From Brachyhypopomus gauderio (lineage: Eukaryota; Chordata; Actinopteri; Gymnotiformes; Hypopomidae): a stretch of 64,000 bases of DNA. Below are positions 26,735 to 35,802 of this stretch, piece after piece. Position numbers and translations under genes: made by a program. Within the stretch, counting starts at the first letter, position 1; every line of letters begins with the position of its first letter. The notes below the pieces were generated by a model. That model worked only from the letters and a program-made list of their open reading frames with translations. It searched no databases and had not been told where the DNA came from. The DNA is taken from NCBI RefSeq assembly GCF_052324685.1, contig NC_135212.1:20202548-20266547 (forward strand). Direction: 5' to 3'.

Positions 26735-26949
26735 TAAGCAGTTTCTGCCTCGGCTACCGAACCTTTTAACATTGTTACTGTTAAAAATGCACAAAAATAA
26801 ATTTTGCTGCTGAATGTAACTACTAAAGTAACTTGTAATCTAACGTAGTTACTTTTAAAATCAAGTAATCAGCAACGTACTAACTAAAAGGAGTAATCAG
26901 TAATCAGTAATCGGATTCCATTTTCAAGGTAACTAATATATATATATAT
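26735..26949. repeat. Dispersed repeat remnant flanking the Gypsy element
   Basis: Contains iterated GTAATCAGTAATCAGTAATC and GTAACTTGTAATC motifs of a dispersed-repeat type and ends in (TA)n. The stretch TAATCGGATTCCATTTTCAA here reappears inverted just beyond the 3' LTR (about 32311-32332), so the retrotransposon went into an AT-rich near-palindrome. Confidence 0.5.
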
Positions 26950-27334
26950 TGTAGCGTCGGGCCAATGGGGGGTGCCGGAGGGTGACACCATTACCCATGA
27001 GCCCTTGCGGCCCCGGCCCTGTTGTGTTTAATTATGCGATGTTTATGTTTGTATAGTGTTTTTAATGATTATTTATTGTGTTTTATTAGTTAAGTCACCC
27101 CGGTCCATCCTTTTGTGTACCTGTGCATTATCTTAGTTTCCCCTCCATGTATGTGTAACGTTGCCGTCGTCATGACCTCCCCCTGTGTTTCATGTGCAAG
27201 GGGCACCTCATTTAGGCCTCGAGTTATACTGATTGTGCCTGTGAGTGCCAGTTTTATTACAAAGAACAATAAAACCTCTGTTCTGTTTGGAGAATGGACT
27301 TCTCTGCAACTTCTTTCTACCACACCACGCCACA
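26950..27334 (+). repeat. Gypsy 5' LTR
   Basis: 385 bp, TGTAGCGTCGGGCC...CCACGCCACA, matching the 3' LTR in length and, by eye, in sequence. An AATAAA signal lies near 27268-27273. A Met codon at 27294 opens a frame that runs through the LTR end into gag. Confidence 0.95.
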
Positions 27335-27336
27335 AC

Positions 27337-27352
27337 TGGTGTCAGAAGTGGC
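27337..27352 (+). promoter_or_regulatory. Primer-binding site (Leu tRNA type)
   Basis: TGGTGTCAGAAGTGG starts two bases after the 5' LTR. Its complement ends in CCA and resembles the 3' end of a leucine tRNA, the usual primer for many fish Gypsy elements. Confidence 0.8.
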
Positions 27353-27485
27353 TCTCCGTGATGAAATATTCCACCTTTCCGGAGAGCTCGAACGGCTTGA
27401 AGCAGGGCTGAGAGAGAAGCGAAGGAACGGCAGGAAATCGGTCAGACATCATCTTGACGGGCCAAGCGACATCGTACCACCGTCC

Positions 27486-27755
27486 CTCGGACGCAGAACA
27501 ACACCCGCCGGGACGCGCCACACGCGCGACGAGATGTTACCACCACCCGCTGGGACGGACGCAGAACAACACCCGCCGGGACGCGCCACACGCGCGACGA
27601 GATGTTACCACCACCCGCTGGGACGCGCCACACGCGCGACGAGATGCTACCACCACCCGCTGGGACGCGCCACACGCGCGACGAGATGTTACCACCGCCC
27701 GCTGGGACGCGCCACATGTGCGATGAGATGTTACCACCACCCGCCGGGACGCGCC
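27486..27755 (+). repeat. 42-bp tandem repeat inside gag
   Basis: Five to six copies of a 42-bp unit (14 codons, containing GACGAGATGTTACCACCACC), one of them extended by the 26-bp duplication and the last one shortened. All three frames stay largely open through the array. Confidence 0.85.
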
Positions 27756-28386
27756 ACGAGACGTTACCTCCCGCCGCCACGCGTACATCGGCAACGGAAG
27801 CGACGACCGGCCCGACACGCCGGCTCAGCCTGCCTGGCTATGACGGCGAAGCGGATTGGGCAGCGTTCGAGGCTCAGCTCGATGCCGTCGCCAACTACGA
27901 AAGCTGGTCGGACGCTGAGACGGCGGTTCAACTGTGCCTGGTGCTACGGGGACCTGCGCTCAGGGTTCTAGTCGGGCTCCCAGCGGAGGATAGGAACGCG
28001 CTGACGCCACTCAAAGCGGCACTGAGGAGCAGGTTCGGGCGGCAACCGGACGAGTCGACGGCGAAGCAGCTCTTGGCGGGACGTCGCCGTGCTCGGGGAG
28101 AAGGCCTGAGAGTGTTGGCGTCGGAGCTGGCACTGTTGGTTCGCCTGGCCTACCCCCTGTTCCCACGCGAGGCCCAACGGCAGTTAGAACTAGATTTTTT
28201 TCTGGGCGCGGTGGAGCCGGCTGAGCTGAGGAGACACGTCCGCCCGTACAACCCGACCACTCTCGACGCTGCCGTGGACGAGGCCGTCAGGGCAGAACAA
28301 ATCTTCACCGGTGACTGCCTTAACAGGATGCCCCGTCAGACCCGCCCACACGACCGCCAAGCAAGCCACCGACTGGTCTGCTGGAA

Positions 28387-31300
28387 TTGCGGGGCTCACG
28401 GCCACAAAGCCAGCCAGTGCAACGGCTCGGGAAACGAGCAAGGAGCCGCCCGGTGAGGGGCGCGGCGACTCCGGTTCTCACTGGCCACCCCTCTTTCGTT
28501 GTTTCGAGAATCGCCGGACAACGTGACTGGCATATTTCATGTAAGTTTGGCGATATCTCTGTTACCGCTCTGATTGACACGGGCGACGCAAAACCTGTCC
28601 GCCTGAGACCGCATCGCCTCCCTTTAACCAAGCGTGTGGCAGCCGAACGCCAAATCCGCGAAATGGCAGCGGCCGGCGTAATTGAGCCTTCAAATAGTTC
28701 ATGGTCTGCCCCCGTGGTCCTAGCCAAGAAGAAGGACGGTTCATGGCGGTTTTGCGTCGACTACCGACGTTTAAATGCTGTGACTAAACTCGACTCTTAC
28801 CCGATGCCGCGAGTAGACGACACACTCGAGCGGTTAGCTGGCTCAGACTGGTTCAGCTCCCTGGACCTGCGTAGCGGGTACTGGCAGGTCCCGTTGGACG
28901 AGTCAGCGAAGGAGAAGACTGCGTTTTCGATCGGTGCAGGTCTTTGGCACTTCAAGGTCCTCCCCTTCGGGCTCTGTAACGCGCCGGCCACTTTCGAGCG
29001 GTTAATGGAGCGAGTGTTGTCTGGGGTTCCGAGCAGTAAATGTGTGGTGTATTTGGATGACGTGCTGGTCCATGCTACGGGCTTCGAGTCTGCGCTGGCC
29101 AACCTAGAGTTGGTACTGGGCTTAGTGAAGGAGGCCAATCTGTCCCTCAACCCGGCTAAATGTAACCTCCTTCAGCGTCGCATTAATTTTCTCGGGCATG
29201 TGGTCAGCGGAGAGGGCATAGCCACTGATCCCGGCAAGACGGCCGCGGTCCGTGAATGGCCCACTCCGCGTACGGTGCGACAAGTTCGTAGTTTCCTCGG
29301 GCTCGCGTCATACTACCGCCGTTTTGTAAAGGGCTTCGCGGACATTGCTGCCCCCCTTCACCACCTGACAAGGGGTGGCGGAACGAGATTTAGCTGGCCT
29401 GACGACGCCGATTGTGCTTTCCGTACACTAAAGCAGAGACTGTGCAGTGCGCCTGTTCTGGCCTATCCTTCCCCCACTGAGCGCTTTATTGTCGACACTG
29501 ATGCAAGCGACCACGGGTTGGGTGCTGTACTGTCACAGGTCCAAGAGGGCTCAGAGCGCGCAATAGCATACTTCAGCCGCCGCCTGGACAAAGCTGAGAA
29601 AAATTATTGTGTGACACGGCGCGAGCTGTTAGCAGTGGTTGAAGGGCTTTGGCATTTCCGACCTTACGTGTACGGCGTACCTTTTCTGCTGAGGACAGAC
29701 CATGCTTCACTGCAATGGCTGTTGAACTTCCGGGAGCCTGAGGGCCAGCTAGCGAGATGGTTAGCCAGGCTACAAGAGTTTAACTTTGTGGTAGAGCACA
29801 GACCGGGCAGAATCCACGGGAATGCTGACGCACTGTCTCGCCGGCCGTGCGCTTCCCACGATTGCAAGCACTGCCAGCGCGCTGAGGGAAAGGCAGAAAC
29901 TGTCGGTGTATGTGCAGCGGTGGGCCGGACTGCTGTTGCCCCTCCTGTGTCACCCTGTATCTCCACTGCGGAGCTGGCTGCGGCTCAGAGGGCCGACCCG
30001 GAACTGGCATGGGCGCTGGACGCTTTGGAGGCGGCCGTCGTGCCGGACTGGGATGACGTGGTACGACGGGGACCCGTAGCTAAGGCGTTGCGATCCAACT
30101 GGGACAGCCTGAGAATCGCTGGGGGCGTCCTGCACAGAACTTGGGAGGACCCGAGCACTGGGAGCCGCTTAACTCAAACTGTAGTACCGCAGGGCCTACG
30201 TGACACTGTTCTGCAGGCTGTCCACGGTCTGCCAGGCTCAGGCCACTTTGGCATCACAAAAACTCTTCACAGACTGAGACAGAGATTCTGGTGGCCGGGC
30301 TGCAGAGCTGGAGTTGAACTGTTTGTCCATTGTTGTGACACGTGCGCTGCCAAGAAGGGACCGGCGAGAGTCTCACGTGCGCCCCTCCACCCCATGCAAT
30401 CCGGCTGCCCCATGGAGAGGGTGGCAGTGGATGTACTGGGGCCGTTTCCAGTGACTGAGTCGGGCAACCGCTACGTGCTTGTGGCCATGGACTACTTCAC
30501 GAAATGGCCCGAGGCGTATGCGGTGCCCGACCAAAGCGCCGTTACTACAGCAGAGACCCTGCTCCATGAGTTTTTCTGTCGCTTCGGCGTCCCAGAGGTC
30601 CTACATAGCGACCAAGGCCGAAACTTTGAGTCGGACGTCATGACCGAGGTTTGCCGCCTGCTGGGGGTGCACAGGACTCGAACAACTCCTCTTCATCCAC
30701 AGGGTGATGGCCTGGTCGAGCGGTTCAATCGAACCCTGGCTACTCAACTGGCCATGGCTACACAGGAGAACCAGCGTGACTGGGACAAACAACTGCCTCT
30801 CGTCCTGTTGGCGTGCCGCTCCGCCTTACAGGAGACTACTGGTTTCACCCCCGCCATGCTTATGTTCGGCCGTGAACTGCGATCACCTGTGGACCTGGCA
30901 TTTGGGGCACCTCCCACTGATGATGTTAATGTTGAACCTGGCCCTGTGTTCGTTTCTAGGCTGCGGACAAGACTACTCGACGTCCACATGCGAGCCAGGG
31001 GTAGCCAGGCGGGGGCCGGACTGCGCCAGAAACGCGCCTATGACATGCGCTGCTACGGCGGGCCCCTGCCCGTGCACTCTGAGGTTTGGCTGTACAATCC
31101 CCGTCGAAAGAAGGGACTGTGCCCCAAGCTGCAGTCCGCATGGGTGGGGCCTTGCACTGTGCTCGCGCGTGTCAGTGACGTGGTCTACCGGATCCGCTGG
31201 GGCCGGCGGCGCCTCGTGGTGCACCGCGACCGCCTTGCCCCGTACCGGCCTAAGGTGCAGGGTGCTGGACGCTGCCCGGACTCTTCACCGCCTGTCTCCC

Positions 31301-31395
31301 CGGTTATTGGTCCTGCTACTTCCCCTGTGGCCGGTCCGGCCAGGCCACAGCGCACGCGGAGGCTACCGCGGCGCCTGCAGGACTGTGTGACATAG
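28387..31395 (+). CDS. pol: Gypsy pol (RT, RNase H, integrase) with deleted protease
   Basis: Polyprotein for reverse transcription and integration, in the -1 frame relative to gag and overlapping it by 70 bases; the real product starts by frameshifting, so the Met at 28387 is only a track start. Counting from it: a protease stub with active site ALIDTG at about 61-66; RT from about 68 with YLDD at 222-225 and FGLCNAP; RNase H with IVDTDAS (D370) and E413, D438; integrase zinc finger H613/H620/C650/C653; catalytic D682, D742 and E778 with D35E spacing; a GPY/F-like WVGPCTVL segment near 910. The frame is open throughout. Only three codons separate the protease DTG from the RT start, so about 100 or more residues of protease and linker are missing in frame. 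No chromodomain, no env. Confidence 0.93.
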   Translation: MRGSRPQSQPVQRLGKRARSRPVRGAATPVLTGHPSFVVSRIAGQRDWHISCKFGDISVTALIDTGDAKPVRLRPHRLPLTKRVAAERQIREMAAAGVIEPSNSSWSAPVVLAKKKDGSWRFCVDYRRLNAVTKLDSYPMPRVDDTLERLAGSDWFSSLDLRSGYWQVPLDESAKEKTAFSIGAGLWHFKVLPFGLCNAPATFERLMERVLSGVPSSKCVVYLDDVLVHATGFESALANLELVLGLVKEANLSLNPAKCNLLQRRINFLGHVVSGEGIATDPGKTAAVREWPTPRTVRQVRSFLGLASYYRRFVKGFADIAAPLHHLTRGGGTRFSWPDDADCAFRTLKQRLCSAPVLAYPSPTERFIVDTDASDHGLGAVLSQVQEGSERAIAYFSRRLDKAEKNYCVTRRELLAVVEGLWHFRPYVYGVPFLLRTDHASLQWLLNFREPEGQLARWLARLQEFNFVVEHRPGRIHGNADALSRRPCASHDCKHCQRAEGKAETVGVCAAVGRTAVAPPVSPCISTAELAAAQRADPELAWALDALEAAVVPDWDDVVRRGPVAKALRSNWDSLRIAGGVLHRTWEDPSTGSRLTQTVVPQGLRDTVLQAVHGLPGSGHFGITKTLHRLRQRFWWPGCRAGVELFVHCCDTCAAKKGPARVSRAPLHPMQSGCPMERVAVDVLGPFPVTESGNRYVLVAMDYFTKWPEAYAVPDQSAVTTAETLLHEFFCRFGVPEVLHSDQGRNFESDVMTEVCRLLGVHRTRTTPLHPQGDGLVERFNRTLATQLAMATQENQRDWDKQLPLVLLACRSALQETTGFTPAMLMFGRELRSPVDLAFGAPPTDDVNVEPGPVFVSRLRTRLLDVHMRARGSQAGAGLRQKRAYDMRCYGGPLPVHSEVWLYNPRRKKGLCPKLQSAWVGPCTVLARVSDVVYRIRWGRRRLVVHRDRLAPYRPKVQGAGRCPDSSPPVSPVIGPATSPVAGPARPQRTRRLPRRLQDCVT
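28429..28493 (+). promoter_or_regulatory. Predicted -1 ribosomal frameshift signal (gag-pol)
   Basis: The heptamer GGGAAAC at 28429-28435 lies in the gag frame as G GGA AAC, the classic X XXY YYZ slippery pattern, 18 bases before the gag stop. A six-base spacer leads to a stem: GGAG-CCGC (28442-28449) pairs with GCGG (28462-28465) and CTCC (28469-28472) with a 3-base bulge. Loop bases GAGGGG (28455-28460) can pair with CCCCTC at 28488-28493, which would give an H-type pseudoknot. A -1 shift moves ribosomes exactly into the pol frame. Pairing was found by eye. Confidence 0.75.
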
Positions 31396-31460
31396 ATTGT
31401 TCTGTGAACTGCATTGTTAACATTCTCATGCCGAGTTATGGACTGTTCTTTCTATGTGTG

Positions 31461-31521
<61 letters not shown>

Positions 31522-31922
31522 GCATTTTTAATTGTGTCTGTAACTATTGATTGCCTTATTTACTGTTCTCCCTCTGTTTGTTATGCCAAGTCTGTTATGT
31601 GCCAGGTGGTTATTGTGCATTGTGGTGATGCCTAATCTTTTTGATGCCACCTTGACAACGTTACCGTACTGCTGTGCTCATGTTCAACGCCGGGAGTCGT
31701 TATGTTAATGCCTTGTACACGACATGCGTATGTCTTGAGTTGTACTGCCCTTGCTGTTTTTTTCTTTCCTCCAGGATTGTATTTGCGCTTCACGTGCGCG
31801 TTGAGTAGGATCTGCCTCATCCGGCTGTAATTGTGTGTTTGATGCCATGTTTCTGCCCTTCTACGCTACTGGACTGTCTTGTGTGTGGTCGCCGGGATGG
31901 CTGACCTCTTGGGGGGGGGCTG
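31396..31922 (+). other. Gypsy 3' noncoding region and polypurine tract
   Basis: No ORF of note. It contains (TA)n at 31467-31520 and ends in a G-run (31911-31919) just before the 3' LTR, in the position of the polypurine tract that primes plus-strand DNA. Confidence 0.75.
31467..31520. repeat. (TA)n microsatellite in the Gypsy 3' region
   Basis: Pure TA repeat inside the retrotransposon, downstream of the pol stop. Confidence 0.95.
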
Positions 31923-32307
31923 TGTAGCGTCGGGCCAATGGGGGGTGCCGGAGGGTGACACCATTACCCATGAGCCCTTGCGGCCCCGGCCCTGTTGTGT
32001 TTAATTATGCGATGTTTATGTTTGTATAGTGTTTTTAATGATTATTTATTGTGTTTTATTAGTTAAGTCACCCCGGTCCATCCTTTTGTGTACCTGTGCA
32101 TTATCTTAGTTTCCCCTCCATGTATGTGTAACGTTGCCGTCGTCATGACCTCCCCCTGTGTTTCATGTGCAAGGGGCACCTCATTTAGGCCTCGAGTTAT
32201 ACTGATTGTGCCTGTGAGTGCCAGTTTTATTACAAAGAACAATAAAACCTCTGTTCTGTTTGGAGAATGGACTTCTCTGCAACTTCTTTCTACCACACCA
32301 CGCCACA
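31923..32307 (+). repeat. Gypsy 3' LTR
   Basis: 385 bp, same length as the 5' LTR; the two read identically, including an 81-aa chance ORF on the minus strand that is conserved residue for residue. Confidence 0.95.
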
Positions 32308-32330
32308 ATATATTGAAAATGGAATCCGAT

Positions 32331-32333
<3 letters not shown>

Positions 32334-32387
<54 letters not shown>
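32334..32387. repeat. (TA)n microsatellite
   Basis: Pure TA repeat between the Gypsy insertion and the hAT remnant. Confidence 0.95.
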
Positions 32388-32389
<2 letters not shown>

Positions 32390-33370
32390 TGGTGGGACTT
32401 TAACGCGTTAATTTCGATTAATTAATTACAGGAAAATTAACGCACTAAAAATATTAACGCATTTTAACGCATGAGACACTTTTGCACCGTGGAATGTTTC
32501 TCCGTGTACGAGTTCCAGACATACAGATTATATGGACGCACAATAAGATGAGCATGATGCAGATGACTGAAGAGGCTACGCTGGTGGATGGGAAATTTAA
32601 ATATAAGAAACTTCCAGATGGAAGTACAAACAAAAATAGTGTTATTTGCACTTTATGTAGGAAGGAGTTCGCTTATCACAGGAGCACTTCCACCCTTCGT
32701 TACCACACCAACGCAAAACATGTTGGGGCTAACGCGCAGGTCAGTAATGATCACTTAGCCACTTAGCTGCTAATTGTATTCCTAGTACGATATGGTGAAC
32801 AAACGTCCGTATTTTCCGGGACATGTCCGTATTTCACATCCTGTCCCGGGCGTCGCGGGTTTTTTTTAAGTGAGGAAATGTCCTGGGGTGAGTTTCCCAA
32901 AACGTTCTTAGCGCTAAGTACTTCGTAACCTCGTTCATACGTACGAGGTTAAGATGTACTTAGCGCTAAGAATGTTTTGGGAAACTCACCCCTGGTTTTT
33001 AAATTACCTTCATTGGACCATTAAGACTGGATTAAACTTTCGCGAGTGACCGTCGCGCGCGACTTTGCACGCGTTTATACGTGACGTGTCATATTATTTA
33101 CAGTGTTGTTCGCTCTCTGTGGTCGAAGCTAAAGGCTTACAAGAAGCACTGCAAAATGTGTCAACTGATGCAAGTTAAGAACTGCCGTCCAGAAAGACAA
33201 TGTCGAAGAAAATCCAGCAGCTGTATGATGAGGAAAGGGAAGTAAAACAGGTTATTGTGAAGAAACAAATGTGGCTCTGACTGGGGATCACTGGACCTCT
33301 GTTAGCAACAAGAATTATCTTGGTGTCTGTGACAGCTCATATTATAGATGATGAAGACCCAGTCATTTGC
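32388..33370 (+). pseudogene. hAT-family transposase remnant (BED zinc finger)
   Basis: Starts AGTGGTGGGACTTTAACGCG, a hAT-like terminus. A frame at 32551-32766 encodes a BED-type finger with CTLCRKEF, STLRYH and KH (C-x2-C then His residues), the DNA-binding module of hAT transposases and ZBED proteins. After a gap holding a 108-bp MITE, a further piece at about 33265-33360 reads VALTGDHWTSVSNKNYLG then VTAHIIDD, a typical hAT block, broken by a small frameshift at about 33322-33330. The RNase H-like catalytic core and C-terminal dimerisation domain are not seen. Confidence 0.75.
32885..32992. mobile_element. Fold-back MITE, copy 1
   Basis: 108 bp, almost entirely palindromic: GGGGTGAGTTTCCCAAAACG pairs with its inverse ending CTCACCCC, with TTAGCGCTAAGTACTT in the stem. 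It interrupts the hAT transposase remnant. A second copy lies at 36592-36700. Confidence 0.85.
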
Positions 33371-33564
33371 TTTGAGCATGCAGAAGACCACTTATGGCGC
33401 ATTTCCACTAGGGCCTGCTTGGCGCGGTACGGTTTGATACGGGTCGATTCGCAACGGAACGGTACGGTCGCGTTGTGTTTCCATAGGCCCTTTTCACACT
33501 TCCGCATTTTTTCTTCCGGAAGCTCTCGTTGCAGGGTAAAGTTACTTCCGTTACACATTAAACA

Positions 33565-33830
33565 ATGGCAGAGTCCAATAACAAAAGCTTTTGCAGTGCA
33601 CCAGGGTGCTCGATCTCGAAGCAAAAACAGTCGTATCTCAGTTTCTACGGTTTTCCGGCTGACGACGAGCAGAAAAGAAAATGGGTTTGTGCAATTAGGG
33701 GGGATGAAGGGGAAAACTTTGTGATACGGAGCATCTTTGTAGCCAGCATTTCACTGCTGCAGACTACATAGCAGGAAGCTCGCGGCTAAAAGTTGGTGCT
33801 GTTCCCTGTTACTGTTCCCAGTACTGTTAC
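33565..33830 (+). pseudogene. THAP zinc-finger gene fragment, frameshifted
   Basis: Opens with Met at 33565; the frame gives CSAPGCSISKQKQSYLSFYG and then FPADDEQKRKWVCAI, the N-terminal two thirds of a C2CH THAP DNA-binding domain. The last third (CSQHFTAADY and a GAVP block) appears in another frame from about 33735, so an indel has broken the gene. No further exon was recognised. THAP domains occur in host regulators and in transposases (P element, some others); this setting favours a transposon origin. Confidence 0.7.
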
Positions 33831-33892
33831 TGTCCCCGGTACTGTTACTGTTCCCAGTACTGTTACTGTCCCCGGTACTGTTACTGTTCCTA
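33798..33892. repeat. 18-bp minisatellite
   Basis: About five alternating units CTGTTACTGTTCCCAGTA and CTGTTACTGTCCCCGGTA, directly following the THAP fragment. Confidence 0.9.
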
Positions 33893-33893
33893 G

Positions 33894-34433
33894 CCGGTTT
33901 CAGTGGAACAGTTGCTGTCCGCGTTTGAAAGATCAAGCTCTCGGCTGGGAGTACACGTACGTCCGCTAGCATCTAGCTGCGACCCGCTAGCATCTATCCC
34001 CGGTTCGCTAGCTTTTAGGCCCGGTTCGCTAGCTTTTAGCCCCGGTTCGCTAGCTTTTAGCCCCAGTTCGCTAGCTTCTAGCCGTGATCCGATAGCTTCT
34101 AGCCCCGGTTCGCTAGCTTCTAGCCGTGATCTGATATCTTCTAGCCGTGATCCGATAGCTTCTAGCCCCGGTTCGCTAGCTTCTAGACCCGGTTCGCTAG
34201 CTTCTAGACCCGATCCGATAGCTTCTAGACCCGATCCGATAGCTTCTAGCCCCGAGCCGATAGCTTCTAGTCCCGAGCCGATAGCTTCTAGCCCCGAGCC
34301 GATAGCTTCTAGCCCCGATCCGATAGCATCTAGCTAGAAAAGAGCAAGCTCTCGGCTGGCAGTACACCACGAACATCTACTAGTCGAGAGTTTGCTCTTT
34401 CAAATGCGGACAGCAACTGTTCCACTGAAACGG
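33894..34433. mobile_element. Fold-back structure with inverted arms around a minisatellite
   Basis: About 50-bp arms (33894-33945 and 34385-34433) built on TTTCAGTGGAACAGTTGCTG are in inverted orientation with few mismatches. Between them is a 21-bp tandem array (own entry), followed by an imperfect direct copy of AAGCTCTCGGCTGG from the left arm edge. The whole could fold into one hairpin. Confidence 0.75.
33963..34336. repeat. 21-bp minisatellite with open heptad reading frame
   Basis: About 17-18 copies of a 21-bp unit around CGGTTCGCTAGCTTCTAG. The plus-strand frame 33903-34337 is open and encodes seven-residue repeats (such as ASSPGSL, ASSRDPI, ASSPEPI). Nothing suggests it is a real gene. 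Confidence 0.9.
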
Positions 34434-34624
34434 CTCTGAAACTAGTTGTGATCCGCTAGCATCCAGCTCTGCTCGGTAGCATCCAGCTCTGACCATCACT
34501 TTGCTGTCGACTACATTGGACACTGAATAAACAATAACACGTAATAACTTGGTGTGTGTCATGAACTTTATTGATACTGATGTAAACCAAACAATCAATA
34601 GCTGACGTCCCTTGGCTTGCTAAA

Positions 34625-34936
34625 GCCGGGCGTACACTGTACGATATTTTAAATCGTGTACTCAGCTCCAGCTCAAACTGTACGACTAAATCGCAGGGAG
34701 AGCTCGTGGAGCTGCTTCAACAGTGCGATACTCTCACGAGGAGCGATTTGAATTTCAAACATGTTTGATATTCTTGCGATGCTGCGATTTCTGATCGGGA
34801 GTTGGTCGTGAGTTACCTGTGTAAACTATACGATGCACGACACACGATTGAGCCGAAACTCGGCCCGATCGCAAAAATAGTCGCACGAGTGAAAAATCGG
34901 CTGAAAATGGGCCAAAAATCGCAGTGTACGCCCAGC
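34625..34936. mobile_element. MITE with GCTGGGCGTACACTG ends
   Basis: 312 bp with inverted termini GCCGGGCGTACACTGTACGA and CAGTGTACGCCCAGC. Confidence 0.8.
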
Positions 34937-34964
34937 CTAACCTAGCTAGATATTGTTAACTAAA

Positions 34965-35090
34965 GCTGGGCGTACACTGTGCGATTTGTGGCCCATTTTC
35001 AGCCGATTTTTCACTCGTGCGACTATTTTTTGATCGGGCCGAGTTTCGGCTCAATCGCGTGTCGTGCATCGTATAGTTTACACAGGTAAA
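34965..35090. mobile_element. Truncated second copy of the preceding MITE, inverted
   Basis: About 125 bp starting GCTGGGCGTACACTGTGCGA. It is the reverse complement of about 34814-34936, so the two copies form a 125-bp inverted repeat with a 28-bp spacer. Confidence 0.8.
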
Positions 35091-35802
35091 CGAGGAGATA
35101 AGTAGGTAGATTAGTAAGTAAGCTAGGAAATTACCATATTTTTGGGTAAGGAAGTGCAGTACTGTTATTATTGAATTGTTGGATAGGAAATTATCAATCC
35201 AATGACAACACTAGTGTGCATATCCACAAACGTGTGACCAACAGGTCTGTTTTGAATGAGTGTCACATGGTTCAGTAGATTAATGAACAAGGAGCAGTCT
35301 ATTTATTGTCGTTTTTTTAAATTTCATTTAAGTTGGTGATCTTCCTTGCCTTTTTTGTGCTTCAACTTCTCTTCAGTACATCAGCGTAGCGTGTTTGTTG
35401 ATGCAGAAGGAAATAATTAGAAACAACAGACCAATCTACTGCTTCACAAAGCTTTATTTGTACCAAGATATCTTAGGAGACCCCACACATACAATGCATG
35501 TATATGCTCCCCACCCTAAGAGGTAGAGATCTGAAAATAACTGCTGCACTCCAAGCTTATATGCCGCTTCTTCTCCCATCTGCCTGCTCTTTCAGTAATC
35601 TTTGCTTCCATAGATGTTCCATAGAACCATTGAAAACCATTTCATATCAAGTTGATCATATCAATATAAACTTTACTACTAAGTATAATTAAAATATATT
35701 GTTGCCAAGTTTGCTGCTAAGCAAAGATGATTTTCATGACACATCTCACAGATCCTTGAAAAAGTTGAGGCAAGTCTACTAAACACAGAGTTTCTCATGG
35801 GT

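Larger units (their letters stand above)
27294..28456 (+). pseudogene. gag: Gypsy gag, interrupted by an out-of-frame duplication
   Basis: Structural (capsid/nucleocapsid) protein of the element. The first frame, from 27294, gives a charged helix-forming N-terminus (residues such as ELERLEAGLREK), then a 14-aa repeat rich in RDEMLPPPAGT. A 26-bp duplication at about 27561-27586 (GGACGCAGAACAACACCCGC motif present twice) shifts the reading frame; the rest of gag continues from 27602 in another frame to the stop at 28454-28456. That part carries about four more 42-bp repeat units, a capsid-like helical region (LSLPGYDGEADWAAFEAQL) and a CCHC knuckle CWNCGAHGHKASQC near the C-terminus. The true start codon is uncertain. 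Confidence 0.8.
26950..32307 (+). mobile_element. Ty3/Gypsy LTR retrotransposon, nearly full length
   Basis: 5.36-kb element with, in order: 5' LTR, Leu-tRNA-type primer site, gag with a CCHC knuckle, a -1 frameshift signal, pol (RT, RNase H, integrase), a noncoding 3' region with (TA)n, a G-rich polypurine tract and 3' LTR. The RT-RNase H-integrase order makes it Ty3/Gypsy rather than Copia; there is a GPY/F-type C-terminus, no chromodomain and no env. Flanks are TATAT on both sides, which fits a 5-bp target duplication, although the site is (TA)n and therefore ambiguous. The two LTRs look identical, so the insertion is recent, yet both gag and pol are damaged (see their entries). Confidence 0.95.

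Noticed and set aside
28320-31390. Numerous ORFs on both strands within gag-pol, including a 228-aa plus frame at 30704-31390
   Set aside because: They overlap clear RT/integrase coding sequence in other frames and reflect GC-rich composition.
33903-34337. 144-aa repetitive ORF as a novel protein
   Set aside because: It is a minisatellite read in one frame with no promoter, conserved flank or other coding evidence.
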